Numbered from the stretch's first letter, positions 1 through 9,692 are shown. The stretch: DNA of 64,000 nucleotides from Woeseiaceae bacterium (GCA_021773135.1 JAJFKP010000030.1:62001-126000), one strand, 5' to 3'. A program made the numbers and translations. The notes: generated from the sequence alone by a model not told the origin.

Positions 1-696
1 TCGCGCCCAGTAAGCAACTTCGTTGTTCCGACGTATGCGCCGTTCGAAATTGAAGCCCCACTCCTGCTCGGCACCACTGCCAAAACGCAGGGACGTAAAC
101 GGTATTTCCATTTCGGCGCTCCAGCCGAATTCACCGACCATGGAACGGACCCTCCACGGCGCGTCCCAGTTCAGATTCAGTCCACCGTCGCCGCCGGAAA
201 AAAAGGTGCCTGTGCCTTCGCGGTTGACCTGGCCATCGTATTCAATGCCGGCAGGGTTGGTGCCGAACACGAAGCCATTCTGCCGGTCCATCAAGCCGTC
301 GATCACGACCCGAAAACTATCAGTGTCATCCAGCGATGAATCCCTGCGACTGTCAGTAGAGACGATCGCCGACGGATTATCGTCATAGGCCACGAACCCG
401 ATCAGCAGCGCGGTATCAGAGGTCGTCACATAGACTGCGGTTTTTTGCGAGACGGCCCTGCCGGCATTCGGCTGCGTCTGCCAGAAATCAGTAATCGGGG
501 TCATGCCCTCCCATGCCGGGTCACCGAGGACGTTGCCATCAATAATTGGCGGTCGCACCATCTGATTCGCCTGCGCCACGGGTGCCACGCGGCCCGCTGC
601 CGACTGCTGACCATATAACGGACCACTCGCAACGAACAGGGTTGCCAAACACATAGAGGTCATTCGTAAATAATTACGAGTCGGTACTGTTTTCAC
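1..696 (-). CDS. CBM9-like / DUF5916-type exported protein, 5' part only
   Basis: Partial gene: the frame is still open at base 1, so only the first 232 residues are in the window. I chose the GTG at 696 because GGGGG lies just upstream (702-706); an in-frame ATG at 663 is the alternative. The N-terminus reads as a signal peptide (hydrophobic run about residues 15-28, then GQQ). Residues about 50-225 look like the carbohydrate-binding family 9-like domain that opens DUF5916 proteins: DGNVLGDPAW at the first strand, then the two-strand core with AVYVTTSDTALLIGFVAYD and the FRVVIDG and AEMEIPFTSLRF strands. Family members usually continue into an outer-membrane beta-barrel and are about 700-800 residues long; that part is outside the window. 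Substrate unknown; outer-membrane location is inferred from the family. Confidence 0.75.
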   Translation of the reverse strand, partial: MKTVPTRNYLRMTSMCLATLFVASGPLYGQQSAAGRVAPVAQANQMVRPPIIDGNVLGDPAWEGMTPITDFWQTQPNAGRAVSQKTAVYVTTSDTALLIGFVAYDDNPSAIVSTDSRRDSSLDDTDSFRVVIDGLMDRQNGFVFGTNPAGIEYDGQVNREGTGTFFSGGDGGLNLNWDAPWRVRSMVGEFGWSAEMEIPFTSLRFGSGAEQEWGFNFERRIRRNNEVAYWAR

Positions 697-823
697 TTGT
701 TCCCCCAACTGGTTGCTTTTGCAACCAAAATTCGCCGATCGGCGCGCTGTCGCGGCAGTTTACCGGCGGTCAGACAGGAATCAATACACGAAGTTCCTAA
801 ATCGGTCGTACGCCGACATTTCT

Positions 824-1828
824 TTACATTTCTGTATCCAGCAAATCGCTGTAGCCGAACAATCCGGCCGATCCGCCGGTATGCACGAAGACTACATTTT
901 TCGCATCTGTGAAATGTCCCTTGTCAATCAGGTCGATCATGCCGGCAAGTCCCTTGCCGCTATAGACCGGATCGAACAACAGGCCTTCGAGCCTGGCCAG
1001 CAGCAAGACCGCTTCATTCATGCCTTCGGTCGGCATGCCATAGCCGGGTCCGACATAGTCACAATTGGCAACAACGTCGCCCCGCTGGATGATGCCGGGT
1101 GCGCCTACAAACTCTGCGGTTTCGACAGCAAGCTTGTAGACTTTTTCTTCCTGGTCTTTCCTGGCCGCGTTAACGCCGATGCCGAGGAGCGGTATGTTTG
1201 CGTGACTTGCCTTGAGGCCAACGAGCAGGCCAGCCTGCGTGCCGGCGCTGCCGGTCGCGTGCACAACGTGGTCAATGGCAATCATCTCGCGGTTCGCCTG
1301 CGACAGGAATTCGAGGGCGCAATCCACGTACCCCAGTGCGCCTATGGTATTCGAACCACCGCCCGGAATGATGTAGGGCGTCTTGCCCTGCGAACGAAGT
1401 TCTTTTGCCAGTGTTTCCATTTCGGCATTCATATCCGAGCCTTTGTCGACATCACGAATGTTTGCGCCGAAAATGCGATCGAGTAAAACATTGCCCGAAT
1501 TCAGGTACGCGTCAGCGGCATCGACCACACGTTTTTCAAAAATGAGTTCGCAGTCCATGCCCAGTTTGCAGGCGGCGGCGGCGGTCTGGCGCGCATGATT
1601 CGACTGTACTGCGCCTTGCGTGATCACTACGTCTGCTTTGTTGCGCAATGCATCCGCCATCAGGAATTCCAGCTTGCGGGTCTTGTTACCTCCGGTACCA
1701 AGTCCGGTGCAGTCGTCGCGTTTGACATAAATTTGCGGCCCGCCGAGATGTTTACTCAGACGCGGCAAGTGTTCCAGCGGAGTAGGCAGGTGTGCAAGGG
1801 ATACTCGGGGAAAGCGGGATAGCAGCAC
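824..1828 (-). CDS. dcyD: D-cysteine desulfhydrase (PLP, ACC-deaminase family)
   Basis: PLP-dependent fold-type II lyase. Members of this family convert D-cysteine to pyruvate, sulfide and ammonia; close relatives act on ACC or cysteate. The sequence tracks E. coli DcyD throughout: LSRFPRV near the start, [14 protein letters not shown] with the PLP-binding lysine at about residue 49, [10 protein letters not shown], the phosphate-cup-like [26 protein letters not shown] and the C-terminal [15 protein letters not shown] chose the GTG at 1828 (AAGGA 10 bases upstream); it gives 334 residues, close to the family's 328. A longer ATG start at 1870 would overlap the racemase gene ahead of it. It lies 13 bases downstream of the amino-acid racemase on the same strand, a likely two-gene unit handling D-amino acids. 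Cysteate or another D-amino acid as substrate cannot be excluded. Confidence 0.88.
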   Translation of the reverse strand: MLLSRFPRVSLAHLPTPLEHLPRLSKHLGGPQIYVKRDDCTGLGTGGNKTRKLEFLMADALRNKADVVITQGAVQSNHARQTAAAACKLGMDCELIFEKRVVDAADAYLNSGNVLLDRIFGANIRDVDKGSDMNAEMETLAKELRSQGKTPYIIPGGGSNTIGALGYVDCALEFLSQANREMIAIDHVVHATGSAGTQAGLLVGLKASHANIPLLGIGVNAARKDQEEKVYKLAVETAEFVGAPGIIQRGDVVANCDYVGPGYGMPTEGMNEAVLLLARLEGLLFDPVYSGKGLAGMIDLIDKGHFTDAKNVVFVHTGGSAGLFGYSDLLDTEM

Positions 1829-1841
1829 GATTCGTCGTTCC

Positions 1842-2573
1842 TTATGCGTTGGTTGAGGTGAATGATGCAAGACCGGTGGCTAATTCCACGGTACGCCTTG
1901 CCAGTATGTTAGTCGACTCGATCACGGGTACCGGGGAATCCGCGGCGCCGAACACCAGCGGGATTTCGGTGCAACCTGCGATCAGCACTGCCGCACCGTC
2001 TTCAACCAGGGCTGCGGCAATAGACCGCATGCCCTGCCGTACCGCGGCGCTCTGATCGCCGGCCTTGACGGCGTTGATGAGTTGCATCAGTTGGCCAGTC
2101 TGTGTTTCGTTTGTAATGACGGATTGCCTGCCGGATTTCCCGATCACACGCTGGTAAATACCGGACTGCAGGCAGGCACCAGTTGCCATTACGCCCACCG
2201 ACCGGGCATCCGGACACAACCGTTCTATCTCGGCGACGGACTCTTCGATAAGGTCGACAAAGGGTATCGACGTCGTTGACCGTACATCATCAAGGAACAC
2301 ATGCGCCGTATTGCACACCAGCACCAGGAAATCTGCGCCCGCGGCCTCCAATCGTCGTGCCATGATGCCCAGACGCGGCGTAACATCATCGTTCCCGGAG
2401 GCTATCGCCCGCTGGCGATTGGGGATAGTTGGATCCTGGTCAACGATCATATGAATGTGATCCTGATCACAGGCCGCATCGGTCAGCGCAACGACCCTTG
2501 CCATGAAATCCACCGTGGCATCCGGTCCCATGCCGCCCATAACGCCGACCGTCTTATGTGCCTTTTTGACCAT
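1842..2573 (-). CDS. aspartate/glutamate racemase family protein
   Basis: Cofactor-independent racemase of the Asp/Glu racemase superfamily, 243 residues. It opens with the typical [12 protein letters not shown] motif (residues 9-20). The two catalytic cysteines are both visible: C87 in VCNTAH and C201 in AGCTEIPL, so it should be able to racemise. Substrate (aspartate, glutamate or a broad range) cannot be told from sequence. The ATG at 2573 is preceded by GGGAATTA; a longer frame to 2642 adds a poorly conserved cysteine-rich leader and I reject it. No signal peptide, so cytoplasmic. Followed closely by the D-cysteine desulfhydrase gene. It is divergent from the exported 166-residue protein at 2699, so the 125 bases between them must hold two promoters. 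Confidence 0.85.
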   Translation of the reverse strand: MVKKAHKTVGVMGGMGPDATVDFMARVVALTDAACDQDHIHMIVDQDPTIPNRQRAIASGNDDVTPRLGIMARRLEAAGADFLVLVCNTAHVFLDDVRSTTSIPFVDLIEESVAEIERLCPDARSVGVMATGACLQSGIYQRVIGKSGRQSVITNETQTGQLMQLINAVKAGDQSAAVRQGMRSIAAALVEDGAAVLIAGCTEIPLVFGAADSPVPVIESTNILARRTVELATGLASFTSTNA

Positions 2574-2698
2574 TAATTCCCAGCGCAGGATTGACTGGCG
2601 GCGAGAATAACATTCTTTGCCAAATCTGCAGCAGTACTCCAACCTGCTTCCGCAATCAGTTACCCTATCGCCTGATTTTCTCCAACGAGGTCGTCATC

Positions 2699-3199
2699 AT
2701 GCGTAACCATGCTACTTTTGCGCTCCTCCTGGCATCATTTTGGTGGTCTGTCGCTGCTCCCGCCGCGGAAGACACACCGGGTATCGACCCCAGATCCTAC
2801 AACCTGGGCATTATGGGTGGCTTTGCGGAAGTCGTGCGACTGGGCGTCAAGAAACTCGCGCTTAGTGAAGTCATGTCGCCGGAAGAGATGGATGACGTGA
2901 TGCAGGATGCCCAGACCATAGCCGAGCGCAACGAGGTTATGATCTGGCGTGAAACCGATTTCCTGGTTACCGATCTCTATCCTGCAGATGTTGCAGAAGG
3001 CAAACACGTACTGCTGATTTACACCGGCGACACGCTGGACGAATACCTGGCACTAAAAGCGGACAAGGCGGCGCTGGTCGCGAACAATCGGTACATGGGG
3101 AAGGCCCGCGAAGATATCGCGCGGCGCTTTGGCAGGTTGCTGAGCTATCCGGATTCCGTGATTGACAACTTGCTGGACCAACAATCAAAAAATAATTAA
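2699..3199 (+). CDS. exported hypothetical protein, 166 aa
   Basis: I do not recognise this family. The ATG at 2699 has AACGAGG 8 bases upstream and starts a clear signal peptide (MRNHATFALLLASFWWSVAAPA, cleavage after AAPA or near AAE), so a periplasmic or secreted product is expected. The mature part is about 145 residues, acidic, without cysteines, and probably alpha/beta: it contains a helical EVMSPEEMDDVMQDAQTI segment and a LLIYTGDTLDEYLALK segment. An upstream in-frame start at 2591 would place a long tail ahead of the signal peptide and is unlikely. It sits 11 bases ahead of the TPR lipoprotein gene on the same strand, so the two are probably co-transcribed. Confidence 0.7.
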   Translation: MRNHATFALLLASFWWSVAAPAAEDTPGIDPRSYNLGIMGGFAEVVRLGVKKLALSEVMSPEEMDDVMQDAQTIAERNEVMIWRETDFLVTDLYPADVAEGKHVLLIYTGDTLDEYLALKADKAALVANNRYMGKAREDIARRFGRLLSYPDSVIDNLLDQQSKNN

Positions 3200-3210
3200 G
3201 CAGGGATACG

Positions 3211-4821
3211 ATGATGAAAAAAACTCTGATCAGCGCAGCAGCGTGCTTGAGTTTAGCTGCCTGTGCGACCAACGGAACAAGCGGGGACAGTTCAACCGGC
3301 ATGGCGATGAGCGATGCAGAGCCTGCGTTTCTCGCACCGATCGATTACATTCCGACTGCGCTCGGCGACTATCGCTGGACTATCACAACCAACAGTCCGT
3401 CAGCGCAGGACTATTTTACGCAGGGCATCCAGCTGCGCTGGGCGTACAACGTAAACGAGGCCGCCCGCTCTATGGCCGAGGCACGCCGTATCGATGCCAA
3501 TTGCGCCATGTGCTACTGGGGGGAGGCCTTCGCGCTTGGATCTTTCCTTAATGGCGGCATGAGCACCGAGAAAGCGCCGCACGCACATGCGGCGATAGAA
3601 AAGGCGGTAGCGCTTGCAGGCAATGCCACTGACATCGAACGCGACCTGATCATGGCTGCCCGCGTGCGCTACCCGGCCGAATACGATCCGGCAAAGCGCC
3701 GCCCGGTTGACGAGGCGTTCGCGGCAGAGATGGCAAAAGTCTACGCTAAGTATCCCGACAGTCATGAGGTCGCGGTGGTCTACGCGGTAGCGCTATTCCT
3801 GCTGGAGGAACGCCGCGGTTACCGCGACATTGCCGATCCGGACCTGATACGACTACACGGTGTATTGACCAAGGTGCTTGACGAGGATATTACCCATCCG
3901 GGCGCCTGCCACCTGTATATCCATGCGACCGAATCAAGCCAGGAACCGGGACGAGCGCTTGCCTGTGCCGATTATCTAAGCGACGCAGTGCCGGTTGCCA
4001 GTCACATCCAGCACATGCCTTCGCACACCTGGAACGAAGTTGGTCACTGGGGAGATTCGGTGCGGGCCAACATCAAGGCCTGGCATTCGGATTTGAAAGC
4101 AGCGGAAAACAAAGGCTTCTCTTACGCGCCGAATCATAATCTGCATATGCTGCTGTTCGCGGCATCGATGGATGGCCAGGGCGCCGTCGCCACACAGGCA
4201 GGCAAAGACTACTCAAAGCTCGGCAATAACTCGATGTACGAGGTGCTGACGCTGTTGAGATTCGGCCGATTCGACGAAGTACTCGAGGTGACTTCGCGCC
4301 CGGACGGCGAAGTTGAAGGTGGTTTCTGGGATTTCGCCCAGGGCTATGCGGAATTGCGTGAGGGTAATATGAATGCGGCAAAACGGTATCTCGCCAAGGT
4401 TCAGAATCTCGCTGCAAACTCTGATGGCATATTCCGTTTTCATGCAGCCGAGCAGCTGATGAGCCTGTCCGCCAGTATTTTACAGGGCGAGATCTTAAGG
4501 GCCGAGGGAAATCTGGACGCCGCAATCGTGGCGTTTCAGGACGCTGCGGCCTGGGACGACAAACAGAAATACGACGAACCTGAACCGATACCTTATGCCG
4601 CTCGACACTGGCTGGGTGCCGCGTTGATCGAAGCAGGACGATACGCAGAGGCGGAGCAGGAGTATCGCACTGAGCTCGCAGATCATCCGCACAACGTCTG
4701 GTCACTGCACGGCCTGATGGCCGCGCTCGAGGCACAGGGCAAGACTGACGCCGACGTTGCAGCAGATTATGCCGCCAGCAGCGCACGTATGGACACTTAC
4801 ATCACGTCTTCGCGGTTCTGA
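3211..4821 (+). CDS. TPR-repeat lipoprotein
   Basis: A 536-residue lipoprotein: the signal peptide ends in a lipobox LAAC with C18, followed by a Ser/Thr/Gly-rich linker. The rest is helical and reads as tetratricopeptide-type repeats, for example AYNVNEAARSMAEARRIDA with CAMCYWGEAFALG near residues 80-115 and GRYAEAEQEYRTELADHP near the C-terminus. Two short conserved-looking blocks (LYIHATESS and HIQHMPSHTWNEVGHW, residues about 235-280) are rich in His and aromatic residues and are typical of a family of TPR proteins found in marine Gammaproteobacteria and Bacteroidetes. Function unknown; a scaffold in the outer membrane or periplasm is the usual inference. Probably co-transcribed with the exported protein just upstream. 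Confidence 0.8.
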   Translation: MMKKTLISAAACLSLAACATNGTSGDSSTGMAMSDAEPAFLAPIDYIPTALGDYRWTITTNSPSAQDYFTQGIQLRWAYNVNEAARSMAEARRIDANCAMCYWGEAFALGSFLNGGMSTEKAPHAHAAIEKAVALAGNATDIERDLIMAARVRYPAEYDPAKRRPVDEAFAAEMAKVYAKYPDSHEVAVVYAVALFLLEERRGYRDIADPDLIRLHGVLTKVLDEDITHPGACHLYIHATESSQEPGRALACADYLSDAVPVASHIQHMPSHTWNEVGHWGDSVRANIKAWHSDLKAAENKGFSYAPNHNLHMLLFAASMDGQGAVATQAGKDYSKLGNNSMYEVLTLLRFGRFDEVLEVTSRPDGEVEGGFWDFAQGYAELREGNMNAAKRYLAKVQNLAANSDGIFRFHAAEQLMSLSASILQGEILRAEGNLDAAIVAFQDAAAWDDKQKYDEPEPIPYAARHWLGAALIEAGRYAEAEQEYRTELADHPHNVWSLHGLMAALEAQGKTDADVAADYAASSARMDTYITSSRF

Positions 4822-4870
4822 CTAGCAGCAGGAATTAGGCCGACTCTGTCCCTTGCGATCTTGAGCAATG

Positions 4871-6901
4871 TCAGCGCAATTTTCGAATCACATCGATTGA
4901 CTGAAGCGCCGCGAGATACTCAGCGACATAGTCGAGCGGCACGTCGCCGATCTCGGTGACCAGCCATTCCCTGATGTCGCTGACGGTGCGCGTGCCGTCA
5001 ACGAGATTCAATGCCTCATAAGCGTACTGACCGCCGCCACCGTAGGTACCGGCATAGCGAGGCAGTCGCAGCTCGGCCACCTTGCCGGCACCCAGCTTGT
5101 CGCTCAAATACGAATAACCAAACGCACCCATCGGTCCCTGCACGTCCGGATTTCTCGTGTAGACCGTTGTGTTGCGGGCGCCTTCCGCAGCTGCGGGGAC
5201 GGCTACCAGCGCCTCGAGATCCGCAATAAATGCGACAGCCGCTGCATGATCTTCGTCCGCCAGAATCGCAAATGGCTCGACGCTGTGTACTTTGCGGCGC
5301 TCAACCGTGAAGTGAATTCTGGATACTGCTGCCTGGTCCGCCGCCGTCAAACTGGCTCGACGCTGCAGCAGTTCTGCGCTGCGCGCCAGGGCGTTTCTCT
5401 CAAGCATGGTGAGCACGGCCGGCACGTCCTTGGCCGACATATTTGCAAGGAACCAGGCGCTAACCGCGCCGATGAATGCCGCGCGTTTTAGTTTTGTCGG
5501 GTCAATATTTGCCGCCAGGTCGTAGTTGGTATGGATATAGCGGTCCGGCCAGTCGTGCAGGTAAAGTCCCGGTTTGCCCCAGGTGCCTTCGAAGAAAACG
5601 TCGTGATCGCTGCCCATGTCGAGGCCTTCCATCAACGCTAGCAGAGGTTCCTTGCCACCCTCGGGCGCGTTCAGCGGAAACGCCACGGCAGCACCGCTGG
5701 CGAAGGCTTCGGTTTGCTCGTTAACAAAATGCCCCACCTCGTGACCCAGGTCGCTGACAAACGACGCTACGCTTATCGGGCCGCCGGAAATTCGAAATAC
5801 CGACTTTGTAACCGGACCACCGCCGACCATATCCATGTGAATATTTGCCTTGATGCGATCTACATCATCGTGCCGGGATAAATAGATGATGCTGCCCTCG
5901 ATTTCTGCCGGCCACAGAAACCGGATGGTTCGCGATGGCCGCGGCAAAATGCCGTTCCTGACCAGCGCATTCAGGGTTCGCGCCGTTTCCAGGATGGCGA
6001 CACAGCCGGATGCGTTGTCATTGGCGCCCGGCCGCGGATGATCGAGATGGCAGGTAAAGTGTATGTCTTCATTGACACGGTCAGTGCCGCGTATTGCCGC
6101 AGTCGCGAACCCGTAGGTGCCGTCACGGTGACTGGCATCCACCTGTGCTTCGAGAAGAACGTCCTCTCCGCTGGCAAGGCGTTTCTGAAAGTCCCGCGCC
6201 TGGCCGAGCGATATCATGAAGCCGAAAGATTTCGTCGTCGGGAAACTCGGCAGGTGCCCCCAGCGCACAAGTCGATCGTCCTCCTGCCACCAGGCGGAGC
6301 GCTGATTCGGTGCATACGAGATAATGCCGGCTGCACCCAGCTCACCGACGGCACGCTCAACGACGCTGCCGGGCTGGCTCGACGTGAGTACGAGCTTTCC
6401 GCGTATGTCCTTGCCGGTATAGTCAGCATCAGATGTGCCTGCACCAATGTCGACCAACGTCGCCGTAACGTTGCCGGAGAGACTGTCCTGTGCCAGCGAC
6501 AGGGGCACGGAACTCCAGTCGCCGAGCCGCTGTTTACGGACGGTTTCACCATCGACGCTCGCGAGTTCCCACAATTCTGCCGAGCGCACACTCCAGACCT
6601 TGCGACTTTTCTGAGTGCCAAACATCGTCCTGCCATCCGCCGGATAGGACAGAAGTTCGACGTCATCGAGCTGGTACTCCCGCAGTTTGCGCAGTACATG
6701 TTCTGTCGCTTCGGCAAACTGGTCGCTCGCACGCATACGATGCTGGAGCGTGATCGTATCGAGATTGCGTTTGGCCGCCTCACCGGAAGTCTCCTCGGCA
6801 ATTTGTTTAAGCACATCCTCCGGAATCAGGTCTCGAAGATCAGCATTGGCTGCAGCAGTAACCGTGGTCACAAGCAAAATGGCGAGAAATTTCGTTTTCA
6901 T
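4871..6901 (-). CDS. exported M28-family metallopeptidase
   Basis: Zinc peptidase of family M28 (aminopeptidase/carboxypeptidase type), 676 residues, with a Sec signal peptide at residues 1-20. Residues about 60-240 include a PA-like insert. The peptidase core shows the five zinc ligands of the family: His in CHLDHP (about 285), Asp in ANDNASG (about 296), Glu in WPAEIEG (about 332), Asp in HMDMVGG, and His in HTNYD (about 457). Residues about 500-676 form an extra C-terminal region that I cannot assign. The ATG at 6901 has AGGTG 7 bases upstream; a GTG three codons earlier lies too close to that site. The gene follows the M24 peptidase by 12 bases, so the two make an export-targeted peptide-degradation operon. 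Confidence 0.88.
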   Translation of the reverse strand: MKTKFLAILLVTTVTAAANADLRDLIPEDVLKQIAEETSGEAAKRNLDTITLQHRMRASDQFAEATEHVLRKLREYQLDDVELLSYPADGRTMFGTQKSRKVWSVRSAELWELASVDGETVRKQRLGDWSSVPLSLAQDSLSGNVTATLVDIGAGTSDADYTGKDIRGKLVLTSSQPGSVVERAVGELGAAGIISYAPNQRSAWWQEDDRLVRWGHLPSFPTTKSFGFMISLGQARDFQKRLASGEDVLLEAQVDASHRDGTYGFATAAIRGTDRVNEDIHFTCHLDHPRPGANDNASGCVAILETARTLNALVRNGILPRPSRTIRFLWPAEIEGSIIYLSRHDDVDRIKANIHMDMVGGGPVTKSVFRISGGPISVASFVSDLGHEVGHFVNEQTEAFASGAAVAFPLNAPEGGKEPLLALMEGLDMGSDHDVFFEGTWGKPGLYLHDWPDRYIHTNYDLAANIDPTKLKRAAFIGAVSAWFLANMSAKDVPAVLTMLERNALARSAELLQRRASLTAADQAAVSRIHFTVERRKVHSVEPFAILADEDHAAAVAFIADLEALVAVPAAAEGARNTTVYTRNPDVQGPMGAFGYSYLSDKLGAGKVAELRLPRYAGTYGGGGQYAYEALNLVDGTRTVSDIREWLVTEIGDVPLDYVAEYLAALQSIDVIRKLR

Positions 6902-6913
6902 GGCAGGCACCTG

Positions 6914-8257
6914 TTATTGGACCGGTGCGACGCGCGGAATGAGCAAGAACGCCTTCTGTCGACCGTCGATGTAATGTGTGTCCTGGCCATCAAAAAAAGC
7001 GTCTTCTTCGAGGCGAATGCGCACATTCTTGTTCCAGCTTTCTATTTCGGTCTCAGCGTACAATTCTATTGAATGTGCAGTATTCGGATAGAGCGGGTAG
7101 TCACCTTTACCCGGTACTCCGCCCTGCTGGTCCCACAAACCGATTGTCGGCCCGGCTGCATGACCGTGAAAGCCGATCGGATGAGTGTAAATCGAAGCCG
7201 TGATGCCTTCGTTGTCAGCCTGCTGCAGGGTTCGCGCCAAAATGTCATTTCCGCTTCGACCCGTCTCGAAATGCCCTGTCAGGATATCCTGCAGGCGATT
7301 GCCACGAAGCAACGCATTGCGCAACGCTTCCGGTGCTTCCGTCTCGTTCGGTTTCAGGACGTAGGCATGTTGCTGCGTGTCCGTGTTCAGCCGTAAATAC
7401 GTGATACCGAAATCCACGTGCAGCAGGTCCCCCTGGCGGATCACTTCCGCGTCGTGCCGTGCCGCCAGTGATGTCTTCATGTCGACCGCGGGTACATCAG
7501 GACGGTCGGCGGACACTGAAGGATGGAACCAGGTAGTCAGCTTTAGCTCGCGAATGCGGTCGCGATACCACCACTCGACGTCGCTGGTGGTCGTGATGCC
7601 GGGCTGGATAACAGCATCAGACAGTCCTTCGGCCAGTATTTCATGCGCGATACGTACAATTTGCTGGTAGGTCTCCATCTCGTCAGGTGTGCGGGTTTCC
7701 AGCCAGCCGATGGCCAGGTTTTCCGCCGACACAACCCGCTCATGCAGCCGCTTCGGGAGCGCTTCATGAAACAGTCGGTATTCGGTTTGCGAAATACCAT
7801 CGGCGAGAGGAAAGGTTTCGGAAAAATTAAGTCCGATGCGGCGCGGATTTCTGTCCTCGATCAGGGACGCAAGGTGGGCCCATTGCTCGCCATCGCGTTC
7901 GCGATCCCAGGCCGCCTGAAAGGTTTCTCCAACGCCGTATCTCGCCACCGCCAGCGTTTCCAGCGGCTGTCCGTCGCCCGGATCGAAAATGAGCAGAATG
8001 GTGGTTCGCCTTGCCGACTGCCAGGTTGATGGCAGGAAGGTTCGAATGACCGGGTCTTCGTTGTACTCCCGGGAAACGATGACCCACATATCGATGTCGG
8101 CGCGCCGCATAAGGTCCGGCAAGACGGTTTGAACGCGGGTCGTCAGCCATTGATCAATTACCGCCGCGCGCTCGCGCATGGGCAGGATCTTGGGGCCGGC
8201 AACCAGATCAGAAAAAAAGAAAACTGCGAGCAAAACCAGAAACGGCGTCTTATTCAT
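6914..8257 (-). CDS. exported M24-family metallopeptidase (Xaa-Pro aminopeptidase-like)
   Basis: Pita-bread-fold peptidase of family M24, 447 residues, with a signal peptide (MNKTPFLVLLAVFFFSDLVAG). The N-terminal creatinase-like domain spans about 30-190 and the catalytic domain about 200-430. Metal-ligand motifs are visible: LLHVDFG and LNTDTQQ (two Asp), HPIGFHGHAAGP (His), SIELYAETE (Glu) and RLEEDAFF (Glu). Members cut the N-terminal bond of Xaa-Pro peptides; exact specificity is not readable. Placed 12 bases upstream of the M28 peptidase on the same strand, which suggests joint action on extracellular or periplasmic peptides. Divergent from the alpha/beta hydrolase gene at 8331. Confidence 0.88.
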   Translation of the reverse strand: MNKTPFLVLLAVFFFSDLVAGPKILPMRERAAVIDQWLTTRVQTVLPDLMRRADIDMWVIVSREYNEDPVIRTFLPSTWQSARRTTILLIFDPGDGQPLETLAVARYGVGETFQAAWDRERDGEQWAHLASLIEDRNPRRIGLNFSETFPLADGISQTEYRLFHEALPKRLHERVVSAENLAIGWLETRTPDEMETYQQIVRIAHEILAEGLSDAVIQPGITTTSDVEWWYRDRIRELKLTTWFHPSVSADRPDVPAVDMKTSLAARHDAEVIRQGDLLHVDFGITYLRLNTDTQQHAYVLKPNETEAPEALRNALLRGNRLQDILTGHFETGRSGNDILARTLQQADNEGITASIYTHPIGFHGHAAGPTIGLWDQQGGVPGKGDYPLYPNTAHSIELYAETEIESWNKNVRIRLEEDAFFDGQDTHYIDGRQKAFLLIPRVAPVQ

Positions 8258-8330
8258 TTTTATTCCCCCTCAAGTCTCCCGATTGTGCCGACAACTGACC
8301 CGGGGAGCAAAACAGCGGTAGTATTGGCCA

Positions 8331-9224
8331 ATGCATCGAATCCGCAACAGATTGCTGAGTCGTTACCTCGCATTAATAGTGTGCCTGCTCACGCTGAGTA
8401 CTTCGCTCGCGGCCGAACTTGAACACGGGGATGTGCGTGTACACGGTCAGAACATGCACTATGCCGAGAACGGCAGCGGCCCGCCGCTCATTCTGCTGCA
8501 CGGTCTTTGGGGTGGCCTGAACGAGTGGGAGCCGGTCATCCCCGCCCTCAGCGCATCGCACCGGGTGATCGTGTTGGATTTCATTGGTTTTCACGGCTCT
8601 GACAAGCCGGATACCCACTATCACAACGCGCTGTTGTCACAGTTTCTCGCAGGATTTATTGATGCACTCAAGCTGGAAAACGTGACGCTGATCGGCCATG
8701 CCATGGGTGCTAACTCGGCAACCTACACCGCCGTGCATCATCCCGACAAAGTCGGCGCACTGGTTCTGGTGGACGGTGCCGGCTATCGCAGTCCGGACCG
8801 CGATCCGGCGCAGCCGCTATCGGCAGGTCAGCTTGGCTTCCGAAAAATTGCCACCGGCAGCACACTGGCGTCAACGCGCGGCTTGCTGGAGCGGCGGGTA
8901 GCAGATTCTTCGCTGGTGACGGACGCCTGGGTTGAACAGGCCTACGCACTATGGGTAAGTTCTGCGCGCGCAATCGGCGACATGCTGTTTGAAGGTGGTG
9001 ATTTGTCTGAGGAAGATATGCGCCGGATCAGACTGCCTACCCTGGTGGTCTGGGGTGCCGAAGACCGCGTGTTTCCGGTCGAAAATGCGCGCCGCCTGGC
9101 CGCCGATATTGAGAGCTCTGAGATTCACATCATCCGGAACGCCGGACACCTGCCACAATTGGAACAGACGGCGGCGTTCCTGGACGCCGTATTGCCTTTT
9201 CTCGAAACTTTAAAGAGTCAGTAG
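8331..9224 (+). CDS. exported alpha/beta-hydrolase with Ala at the nucleophile position
   Basis: A 297-residue alpha/beta-hydrolase fold protein with a signal peptide (hydrophobic run about residues 10-25, ending SLAAE). The oxyanion-hole strand LILLHGLWGG, the acid strand LVVWGAEDRVFP and the catalytic histidine segment IRNAGHLPQLEQ all fit the family. The nucleophile elbow, however, reads LIGHAMGAN: codon GCC gives Ala where GxSxG enzymes have Ser. A serine three residues later (GANSA) is not at the elbow. Either the protein lacks classical hydrolase activity, or it uses another chemistry or a binding role. Directly followed by the next gene (TAGATG junction), so translationally linked to the small exported protein at 9225. 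Confidence 0.82.
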   Translation: MHRIRNRLLSRYLALIVCLLTLSTSLAAELEHGDVRVHGQNMHYAENGSGPPLILLHGLWGGLNEWEPVIPALSASHRVIVLDFIGFHGSDKPDTHYHNALLSQFLAGFIDALKLENVTLIGHAMGANSATYTAVHHPDKVGALVLVDGAGYRSPDRDPAQPLSAGQLGFRKIATGSTLASTRGLLERRVADSSLVTDAWVEQAYALWVSSARAIGDMLFEGGDLSEEDMRRIRLPTLVVWGAEDRVFPVENARRLAADIESSEIHIIRNAGHLPQLEQTAAFLDAVLPFLETLKSQ

Positions 9225-9692
9225 ATGAAACAGATGATGCTGGTATTTTTGACCCTGGTCTGTGCCGCCAGCGTCGCTGCGGATGAGCAGCTTGGCGGCG
9301 CCTACGAACGTGTTTCGCTGACCAACACGCGGACCGGCGAATCGCCCGAGGCGGCGGATAGACAGGGTTTGTTACTCATGGCGCATGGTCATTACTCAAT
9401 GATGACGATGAATCCGCAGCGTCACTATGTCGACGCTGAAAAACAGGCGGGCATGGCGGCGGCTGATGAAATTGCATACCTGAAACAATGGCTGGATATA
9501 AATGGCCATACCGGTCGTTACGAAGTCGACGGCGACACGTTAATCTGGCACCGTGATATCTCAGAGAACCCCAGAGAAGTTGGCACAGAATCGAGGCTCA
9601 ATTTTGAGTGGCGGGATCCACTTCTGGTGCTTTACTTCACACTGCCAAACGGCGATCGTTATGATTGGGTCTGGCGACGGCTGGACCGCTAG
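9225..9692 (+). CDS. small exported lipocalin-like protein, 155 aa
   Basis: The ATG follows the hydrolase stop codon with no gap. The product has a Sec signal peptide (MKQMMLVFLTLVCAASVAA) and a mature chain of about 135 residues. Its beta-rich outline (LGGAYERVSLTNTRTGE, GLLLMAHGHYSMM, GRYEVDGDTLIWHRDIS, LLVLYFTLPNGDRYDWVWRRL) resembles lipocalin-like domains that bind small hydrophobic ligands. This assignment rests on pattern only and is tentative. Its tight coupling to the Ser-less alpha/beta-hydrolase suggests the two work together, possibly on a lipid or small ester in the periplasm. Confidence 0.65.
   Translation: MKQMMLVFLTLVCAASVAADEQLGGAYERVSLTNTRTGESPEAADRQGLLLMAHGHYSMMTMNPQRHYVDAEKQAGMAAADEIAYLKQWLDINGHTGRYEVDGDTLIWHRDISENPREVGTESRLNFEWRDPLLVLYFTLPNGDRYDWVWRRLDR

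Noticed and set aside
713-1486. Plus-strand open frame of 257 codons
   Set aside because: Antisense to the well-supported D-cysteine desulfhydrase gene, no recognisable domains, and codon pattern of a shadow frame.
6038-7072. Plus-strand open frame of 344 codons
   Set aside because: Lies antisense across the M28 and M24 peptidase genes, both of which have intact catalytic motifs.
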